DNA of 11,329 nt, taken from positions 1 through 11,329 of the forward strand of contig NYYM01000062.1 in assembly GCA_002685815.1 (NCBI GenBank). The letters run 5' to 3'. A model generated the notes under the pieces. The model was not told the origin of the DNA, searched no databases, and saw only the letters and a program-made list of their open reading frames with translations. Position 1 is the first letter of the stretch. Every line of letters begins with the position of its first letter. Of this stretch, positions 6,772 through 11,329 are shown in pieces. This stretch comes from Dehalococcoidales bacterium (GTDB lineage: Bacteria; Chloroflexota; Dehalococcoidia; Dehalococcoidales; UBA2162). The position numbers and the translations under genes are program-made.

Positions 6772-7338
6772 CTAAGGAGTGCTGTATATAGTGTCAAAGT
6801 CAATGCAGATACCCGCACAATCGACTGCCACTTCAAGGACATCTTCAGCGTTGTTTTTGATTAGCTGCTTTCCCCCTACGTCACCCTTTAGTTCCAGCAG
6901 TCTTTCTTTATATTTCATGGCAAAGATAACCGGGTGTCCCCTCCTGCCCCGGTAGGTGGGGATAGCGATGCCTTTATCGTTACTATGAAATTCCTCTATT
7001 AACCTATTCATGGTCTGGCAATCAATAAGCGGTTGGTCACCTAAGGCAAGCAGGACCGCTTGAGCTTGGCTATCAACCAGATTTAATCCGGCTATTATGG
7101 ATGTACTCATTCCCTGCTTATAATCCGGATTTATCGCCAGCTTAACCGGTCTATCAACAATGACTTTTATTACCTCTTCAGCTTCATGCCCCAACACTAC
7201 GATAACCTCGCTTACCGCTGAATCTAGGAGGTTATCTATAGTCTTTTCCACCATGGTACTCTGACCCCAGGGCATTAGCTGTTTCAGCCTGCCCATGCGC
7301 TTTGATTCACCAGCAGCCAGCAGTATTGACGATAACAT
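6772..7338 (-). CDS. MocA/MobA-like molybdenum cofactor nucleotidyltransferase
   Basis: This 188-residue protein probably transfers CMP (or GMP) to molybdopterin to make the dinucleotide cofactor used by the neighbouring hydroxylases. Visible motifs are the nucleotide-binding Leu-Ala-Ala-Gly-x-Ser-x-Arg-Met-Gly (7-16) with Lys19, Asn-Pro-Asp-Tyr-x-Gln-Gly (70-76), the metal-site Gly-Asp-Gln-Pro-Leu (100-104), Arg-Gly-His-Pro-Val (133-137) and Gly-Asp-x-Gly-Gly-Lys (152-157). Asp-Phe-Asp-Thr (180-183) takes the place of the usual Asp-Ile-Asp-Thr. The ATG overlaps the last base of the preceding Mo subunit stop codon (TAATG), implying translational coupling. Family members usually have a short helix after the Asp-x-Asp-Thr motif; here a TAG cuts it off, though the frame beyond would encode a helix-like segment. 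A CTP-using MocA is more likely than GTP-using MobA, since bacterial hydroxylases use the cytosine dinucleotide. Confidence 0.85.
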   Translation of the reverse strand: MLSSILLAAGESKRMGRLKQLMPWGQSTMVEKTIDNLLDSAVSEVIVVLGHEAEEVIKVIVDRPVKLAINPDYKQGMSTSIIAGLNLVDSQAQAVLLALGDQPLIDCQTMNRLIEEFHSNDKGIAIPTYRGRRGHPVIFAMKYKERLLELKGDVGGKQLIKNNAEDVLEVAVDCAGICIDFDTIYSTP

Positions 7339-9683
7339 TATTTGTTTTCCTTATTCCCTAATCCTTGTAGAATCTTCTCCGGAGTTATCGGCATAGTGTA
7401 AATTCTGACACCAGTAGCGCTATAGATGGCATTGTAGACAGCAGCGGCGACGGGATTAGTAGCGCCTTCTCCAACACCCTTGGCACCGAATGGACCTGTC
7501 GGCTCATAAGTATCGGCAAAGAAGACTTCTGTTTCCGGCATATCCAATGGTGTCAGCATTTTGTAATCTATATAGTTGGGATTGAGTATGTGCCCGTCCT
7601 TGGGGTCGTTATAAAGGTTCTCGGTTAGGGCGTAGCCCATCCCCATGTGTAGGCCTCCGATAAGCTGACCTCTGACCGCGCTGGGGATGATGGGAGTTCC
7701 AACATCTGCGCCGTGTACGGCGCGCACCGGTTTCACTTCACCAGTCATAGTATCGACATCTACCTCGACGAAGGTAACTGTGAAATGGGGGGGACAGGCA
7801 GGCGACCTTTGCGAAGCTGTACTCATGGCAGTACCTCCCCATGCCTCGGACTGGGCATTCTCCAGCACCTCCCGAATACTCATACTTTTGGTAGGCTCTG
7901 CTTTCATGCAGACGCGGCCGTCCCTTGTTTCCAATTGGTCAGCGGGAACTGAGAGCATCCTGGAGGCCCAGTCAAGAATGATCCCTTTGGCATTCTTGGC
8001 GGCGGTTCTGGCAGCGTTTCCCGTAGAATAGAGGGCACGGCTGGCATGGGTTCCATAATCAAAGGGGGCCATGTCTGTGTCTGTCTGGATAACTATAACG
8101 TCCTCGTAGCGGATGCCTAACTCCTCAGCGACTACAGCGGCAATGGAAGTGACGTTACCGCTGCCCTGGTCAGCACAAGAGATAGCCAGGTTAGCTGTGC
8201 CATCCTCGTTCATTTTGACTATCGCCCCGCTGTAGTCCAGCAGAATTGACGATGGTTTTTCTGAAGCACCACCAGAGGTATGAAAACCGTAGGCCATACC
8301 GATACCGCGTTTAATCCAGGGCTGGTCTTTATAGGGAGTAGATGTCTTTCTCTTCTCCCAGCCAATGCGCTTCTTACCCTCTCCGATTAATTGCGGTACA
8401 CCGCAGCTCTTCACTTCGGAAATGACATCGGGACCCTGACCATAGAACGTGTCGCCAATCCGAAGATGGTTTCTTAACCGCAGCTCGGCAGGGTCCACAT
8501 TAAGCTGTTCGGCAATGATGTCTATCTGAGACTCGACGGCGAAGTTCTGCTGAGGATTACCCGCTCCTCGCATGACACCGATGGGTCGTGTATTGGTATA
8601 TACCGAGAAACCTTTAAATCTAAGATTGGGGCAGTGGTACATTGATAAAAAGAAGCCGCAGGCAAGTCTGACGATGGAGCTTCCCGAAGCATAGGCTCCC
8701 TGGGAATCGATAAACTGCATATCCATAGCAGTGAAAGTGCCGTCCTTTTTGATTCCTGTCTTCAGTTTTATTACTGTCGGGTGCCGGCCACCCTCAATAA
8801 AGGCTTCCTCCAGGCTTCCTTCCAGCTTTACCGGAAGACCTGTCTTGAGAGCCAGGGCAGCACAGATGGGGTCATTAAAATGAAGGTACAGATAATATCC
8901 AAAGGCTCCTCCCACAGCAACACGGTGCACTTTTATCTTGCTCCTGGGTATCCCCAGGGAGTCTGCCAGGCACCATCGTGTAGTGTGGATACCCTGGGTG
9001 GCATTCCAGACTTCCAGACCATCGTTATGAAGCGGTTTGCAGATGCAGACTGGGAGAGCCAGAGGGGCATTGTGGGGATGTCCGGTCTGATATTCGTTTT
9101 CTAGCACTATATCGGCCTGTTTGAAACCCTCATCTATATCACCGAGCGTCATCGGGGTCTCCCCGAACGTATTGTTCTTAATTGCGACTTCATCATTGCC
9201 AAGTACAACCTTTGTGTGAACGGGAGGCGCACCGGGTTGCATTGCCTCAATCGGGTCAAAGACGGCCGGGAGCTCCTGATACTCTACTTCTATTAATCCC
9301 AGGGCTTCCTCGGCAATATCAAGGCTTTCAGCAGCCACCGCGGCTACTCTATCCCCCACGTACCTCACTTCTTTTTCGAGGATGTGACTGTCCTGCAGTC
9401 TCGTCCTGTTGGTGAAATGAATACCCGGGACGCGTAATATGGGTCGGTCCGGAACGTCTCTGTAGGTAATTACCGCCTTTACACCGGGCAGTTTTTCCGC
9501 TTTTTCAGTGTTAATCTTTTTAACTATGGCGTGTGCATGTGGACTGCGCAGGATTTTAGCGTGCAGCATATTTGGCAGAGACATATCGCCTACAAACTGG
9601 TATTCTCCCCTTGCCTTATCTTCCACGTCCACTCTGGGGTGGTCTTTTCCTATAACAAGAAACTCTTCTCTTTCCTTCACCAC
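7338..9683 (-). CDS. Molybdenum hydroxylase catalytic (molybdopterin) subunit, divergent active site, set 2
   Basis: This 781-residue large subunit has an N-terminal a/b hammerhead domain (about 20-145) and Mo-binding domains. Conserved points include Arg372 in Val-Met-Arg-Gly-Ala-Gly-Asn-Pro-Gln, an Asp-Gln-Gly-Ser-Gly loop (505-509), Gly-Asn-Ala-Ala (555-558) and the catalytic Glu739 in Gly-Val-Gly-Glu-Gly. It differs from the set 1 subunit at two active-site places: the Gly-Gly-Gly-Phe-Gly-Gly-Lys-Glu loop is Gly-Gly-Ala-Phe-Gly-Tyr-Tyr-Leu (258-265), and the usual Leu/Met-Glu-Pro after the first His-Ala segment is Leu-Ala-Leu-Pro (208-211). The Mo chemistry seems retained, but the pocket should hold something other than xanthine. 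Start is one of two adjacent GTG codons (9683 or 9680), with GAGG at 9687-9690; the second has the better spacing. It overlaps the MocA-like gene by one base and follows the FAD gene after 32 nt. Confidence 0.9.
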   Translation of the reverse strand: MVKEREEFLVIGKDHPRVDVEDKARGEYQFVGDMSLPNMLHAKILRSPHAHAIVKKINTEKAEKLPGVKAVITYRDVPDRPILRVPGIHFTNRTRLQDSHILEKEVRYVGDRVAAVAAESLDIAEEALGLIEVEYQELPAVFDPIEAMQPGAPPVHTKVVLGNDEVAIKNNTFGETPMTLGDIDEGFKQADIVLENEYQTGHPHNAPLALPVCICKPLHNDGLEVWNATQGIHTTRWCLADSLGIPRSKIKVHRVAVGGAFGYYLYLHFNDPICAALALKTGLPVKLEGSLEEAFIEGGRHPTVIKLKTGIKKDGTFTAMDMQFIDSQGAYASGSSIVRLACGFFLSMYHCPNLRFKGFSVYTNTRPIGVMRGAGNPQQNFAVESQIDIIAEQLNVDPAELRLRNHLRIGDTFYGQGPDVISEVKSCGVPQLIGEGKKRIGWEKRKTSTPYKDQPWIKRGIGMAYGFHTSGGASEKPSSILLDYSGAIVKMNEDGTANLAISCADQGSGNVTSIAAVVAEELGIRYEDVIVIQTDTDMAPFDYGTHASRALYSTGNAARTAAKNAKGIILDWASRMLSVPADQLETRDGRVCMKAEPTKSMSIREVLENAQSEAWGGTAMSTASQRSPACPPHFTVTFVEVDVDTMTGEVKPVRAVHGADVGTPIIPSAVRGQLIGGLHMGMGYALTENLYNDPKDGHILNPNYIDYKMLTPLDMPETEVFFADTYEPTGPFGAKGVGEGATNPVAAAVYNAIYSATGVRIYTMPITPEKILQGLGNKENK

Positions 9684-9715
9684 ATACCTCTATGATTAAC
9701 CGGTTAGTTTAGTCA

Positions 9716-10594
9716 TTAAGCAAACGCTTTGGAAGTTCCCTCTCTTAATGCTCGTTCTACCAGCACGCGACTCAGAGTAGTTCTGTAATCCGCCGAGCTT
9801 CGTACGTCACTGATTGGTTTTATTTCCTCAGAGGCGCGGACCGCTGCCCGTTCCAGGAGCGCCTCATTTGGCTTCTCACCCCGCAACATTGTCTCCGCCT
9901 CTATTGCTCTTATCGGAGTGGGAGCTACCGCTCCCAGGGCGATTCGTACATCCTGGCAGGTGTTGTCAGATGTCATGGTAAGACGAATAGCCACGTTGAC
10001 TACTGCCAGGTCCGCCGTGGCCACTCTTCCCTTTTTAATGAAGACTGTTTCGGTGTTGGGTGGGAAGACTGGTAATCGTATCTCGGTCAGAATCTCGCCC
10101 ATTTCCAGGGCATTCTTCCTGACCCCCAGGAAGAAATCGGTGATATTCACTGACTTCTCTCCGCTGGGACCGGTAATGATAAGAATAGCATCAAGAACCA
10201 GCAGAGCTGGCGCACTGTCAGCAGAGGGCGTCGCGTTGCAGATATTACCTCCGATTGTGCCCAGGTTTCTTATCTGGGGAGTGCCTATTTCACGAGCAGC
10301 CTTGGCGACAATATGATAAGGGCCTGCATTTATTACGGGTGATGTCCCGATATCAGTGAAAACGCTGGCTGCCCCTATCCTGAGCCCCTTATCATTAGAT
10401 TGAATGTAATTCAGTCCCAGGCCTGTGATATCAACGAGTGCTTCGGTCTGAGGGTCTTTCATTATTTGGACATCAGTACCTCCGGCGACGAGTTTACCTT
10501 TATCACCAAACTGGAGCAGGAGTTCGACTGCTTCCTTTATACTGGTCGGCTTGAAATATTCCGCAGGTCTGAACAAATTATTTGTTTTACTCAT
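9716..10594 (-). CDS. Molybdenum hydroxylase FAD-binding subunit (CoxM type), set 2
   Basis: This 292-residue flavoprotein subunit links the 2Fe-2S clusters to an electron acceptor. FAD-contacting loops are clear: Val-Ala-Gly-Gly-Thr-Asp (36-41), and Ile-Arg-Asn-Leu-Gly-Thr-Ile-Gly-Gly-Asn (108-117) followed by Asn-Ala-Thr-Pro-Ser-Ala-Asp. The C-terminal domain has Leu-Gly-Ala-Val-Ala-Pro-Thr-Pro and Ile-Ser-Asp-Val-Arg-Ser-Ser-Ala-Asp-Tyr-Arg. It is closer to the textbook CoxM pattern than the set 1 copy, which has Leu-Ile-Lys-Asn in place of Gln-Ile-Arg-Asn. No 4Fe-4S insertion is seen. AGGGGA at 10603-10608 lies eight bases before the ATG. It sits 37 nt after the 2Fe-2S gene and 32 nt before the Mo gene, inside the minus-strand operon. 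Confidence 0.92.
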   Translation of the reverse strand: MSKTNNLFRPAEYFKPTSIKEAVELLLQFGDKGKLVAGGTDVQIMKDPQTEALVDITGLGLNYIQSNDKGLRIGAASVFTDIGTSPVINAGPYHIVAKAAREIGTPQIRNLGTIGGNICNATPSADSAPALLVLDAILIITGPSGEKSVNITDFFLGVRKNALEMGEILTEIRLPVFPPNTETVFIKKGRVATADLAVVNVAIRLTMTSDNTCQDVRIALGAVAPTPIRAIEAETMLRGEKPNEALLERAAVRASEEIKPISDVRSSADYRTTLSRVLVERALREGTSKAFA

Positions 10595-10602
10595 TTATGA
10601 AT

Positions 10603-10608
10603 TCCCCT
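10603..10608 (-). promoter_or_regulatory. Ribosome-binding site of the set 2 FAD subunit
   Basis: On the minus strand AGGGGA precedes the ATG at 10594 by eight bases. It supports that start and separate translation initiation after the 2Fe-2S gene. Confidence 0.6.
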
Positions 10609-10631
10609 GTCCTGGGATGGGTATCCTGGAA

Positions 10632-11099
10632 CTATTCATTTATCTCGGTGGCGGTAGCCAGAATCGCCTCTACAATCTGTACGTAGCCGGTACACCGGCA
10701 GATGTTACCTGATATGGCCGTTCTCACTTCTTTTTCATCCGGGTCCGGGTTCCTGTCCAGCAGAGCTTTTGCCGAAACGAGCATACCGGGAGTACAATAG
10801 CCACACTGAATTGCTCCATGGCTGATGAAATTTTCTATCAGCAGGCGTAACTTGTCATCCTTATCCAGACCTTTGATGGTGGTAATCTCTTTACCCTGGG
10901 ATTGCGCTGCTAACATCATGCAAGAAACAATCGGTCTGCCATCAACCAGTACCGTACAGGCACCACATTTGCCTTCATTACAGCCGCACTTTACATCGGT
11001 AAAGCCTAGTTTTTCCCTCAGGACTTCGCGTAGCGTGTGATAGGGAGCAATTCTTGCGTGATAATTCTCTTTGTTAATGTTAATTATTACATTCATCAT
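10632..11099 (-). CDS. Molybdenum hydroxylase 2Fe-2S subunit (CoxS type), set 2
   Basis: This 155-residue iron-sulfur subunit has all eight cluster ligands: Cys40, Cys45, Cys48 and Cys60 in the ferredoxin-like domain, then Cys99 and Cys102 (Gln-Cys-Gly-Tyr-Cys-Thr-Pro-Gly) and Cys134 and Cys136 (Ile-Cys-Arg-Cys-Thr-Gly-Tyr) in the helical domain. An extra Cys38 precedes the first ligand. Two ATG codons stand in tandem at the start (11099 and 11096) and neither has a strong ribosome-binding site, which may mean low or coupled translation. The gene follows the ferredoxin after a 77-nt gap that holds an inverted repeat and a TATAAT. Gene order in this operon (2Fe-2S, FAD, Mo) differs from set 1 (FAD, 2Fe-2S, Mo), so the two sets are not a recent tandem duplication. 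Confidence 0.93.
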   Translation of the reverse strand: MMNVIININKENYHARIAPYHTLREVLREKLGFTDVKCGCNEGKCGACTVLVDGRPIVSCMMLAAQSQGKEITTIKGLDKDDKLRLLIENFISHGAIQCGYCTPGMLVSAKALLDRNPDPDEKEVRTAISGNICRCTGYVQIVEAILATATEINE

Positions 11100-11135
11100 A
11101 CAATGGCTCTATCTGGAGCTTTTATAGTGATTGGG

Positions 11136-11160
11136 ATGATTCTGCCACAAACAGAATCAT
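11136..11160. repeat. Perfect 9-bp inverted repeat upstream of the set 2 operon genes
   Basis: The arms ATGATTCTG (11136-11144) and CAGAATCAT (11152-11160) are exact reverse complements with a 7-base spacer. On the minus strand the repeat begins five bases after a TATAAT hexamer, so it would overlie a transcription start or fold as a leader hairpin. There is no T-run after it in the minus direction, so it is not a standard terminator for the ferredoxin gene. Confidence 0.6.
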
Positions 11161-11165
11161 ATAAA

Positions 11166-11171
11166 ATTATA
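11166..11171 (-). promoter_or_regulatory. Candidate -10 box (TATAAT) before the set 2 2Fe-2S gene
   Basis: On the minus strand the consensus TATAAT lies just after the ferredoxin stop codon and about 67 bp before the 2Fe-2S start. No recognisable -35 element is found 16-18 bp upstream, and the region is AT-rich, so a chance match is possible. Confidence 0.3.
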
Positions 11172-11176
11172 GACAT

Positions 11177-11329
11177 CTACCAGAATATTATTGGTACTTT
11201 TACCTTTATTGCCTCGTCCGGGCAATCTTCCTGGCAGATAAAGCAAAGCTGGCATTCGTCCGGATAAGATACATCAGGCAGATTCTTATCATCATCCCAC
11301 GAAATAATATCGAGGGGACAGACCTCATG
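11177..11329 (-). CDS. C-terminal end of a two-cluster 4Fe-4S ferredoxin (partial)
   Basis: The minus-strand frame entering from the right edge encodes 50 residues ending at a TAG (11177-11179). It begins with Glu-Val-Cys-Pro-Leu-Asp-Ile-Ile, the last cysteine of a first 4Fe-4S motif. It then has Cys-x2-Cys-x2-Cys-x3-Cys-Pro (Cys26, 29, 32 and 36 of the visible part), preceded by Tyr-Pro-Asp-Glu. This is the standard pattern of bacterial dicluster ferredoxins, with the rest outside the window. The C-terminus is short, ending in Ile-Ile-Phe-Trp. The gene runs in the same direction as the set 2 hydroxylase genes and is separated from them by 77 nt, so it may serve as electron acceptor or donor for that complex. 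It could instead be the ferredoxin-like end of a larger protein. Confidence 0.85.
   Translation of the reverse strand, partial: HEVCPLDIISWDDDKNLPDVSYPDECQLCFICQEDCPDEAIKVKVPIIFW

Noticed and set aside
11037..11267. A 76-codon plus-strand frame across the ferredoxin-hydroxylase gap.
   Set aside because: It overlaps the cysteine-rich ferredoxin end and the start of the 2Fe-2S gene on the minus strand, and shows no family features.
1..11329. Search for tRNA, rRNA, CRISPR arrays, insertion sequences and transposase or integrase genes.
   Set aside because: No tRNA-like cloverleaf, rRNA stretch, spaced repeat series or mobile-element gene was seen by eye; nearly all of the window is explained by catabolic genes.

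Overview
The window is bacterial DNA of fairly balanced base composition. It is packed with catabolic genes for cyclic ureides (hydantoin or allantoin type compounds) and nitrogen heterocycles. Two complete molybdenum hydroxylases of the xanthine dehydrogenase / CO dehydrogenase superfamily face each other. A ferredoxin gene heads the second set, which suits an anaerobic or facultative organism. Chloroflexota (Dehalococcoidia-like), Firmicutes or a deltaproteobacterial lineage would all fit. This is an impression from gene content; there is no RNA gene or marker to fix the taxonomy.

Left edge (1-625): the last 38 codons of an unidentified plus-strand gene end at 117. They run into a minus-strand remnant of an isochorismatase-family amidohydrolase (92-394) that keeps only its N-terminal part. 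A non-coding stretch follows, with a candidate extended -10 promoter.

Plus-strand block (626-6599): a hydantoin/allantoin racemase-type enzyme, a hydantoinase/allantoinase-type cyclic amidohydrolase, then a three-gene molybdenum hydroxylase in the order FAD subunit, 2Fe-2S subunit, Mo subunit. The racemase, the hydantoinase and the hydroxylase set are separated by gaps of about 135 bp. Within the hydroxylase set the gaps are 9-17 nt, so those three genes look like one transcription unit. The Mo subunit keeps the residues that position purine substrates in xanthine dehydrogenases.

Minus-strand block (11329 down to 6772): the C-terminal end of a two-cluster 4Fe-4S ferredoxin, then a 2Fe-2S subunit, an FAD subunit, a Mo subunit and a MocA/MobA-like nucleotidyltransferase, which probably matures the molybdenum cofactor. 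The last two genes overlap by one base. This Mo subunit has lost the xanthine-type active-site glutamate motif and carries an unusual aromatic sequence there, so its substrate is probably different. The blocks converge on a 172-bp gap (6600-6771).

Working model (inference): the hydroxylases oxidise heterocyclic substrates, the hydantoinase opens a cyclic ureide ring, and the racemase interconverts the enantiomers of that ring. The carbamoyl-hydrolysing step expected next is represented here only by a broken amidohydrolase. The combination recalls the purine/selenium-dependent hydroxylase islands of E. coli and clostridia (xdh genes, a hydantoinase, a MocA homologue), but no selenium-cofactor genes lie inside this window.
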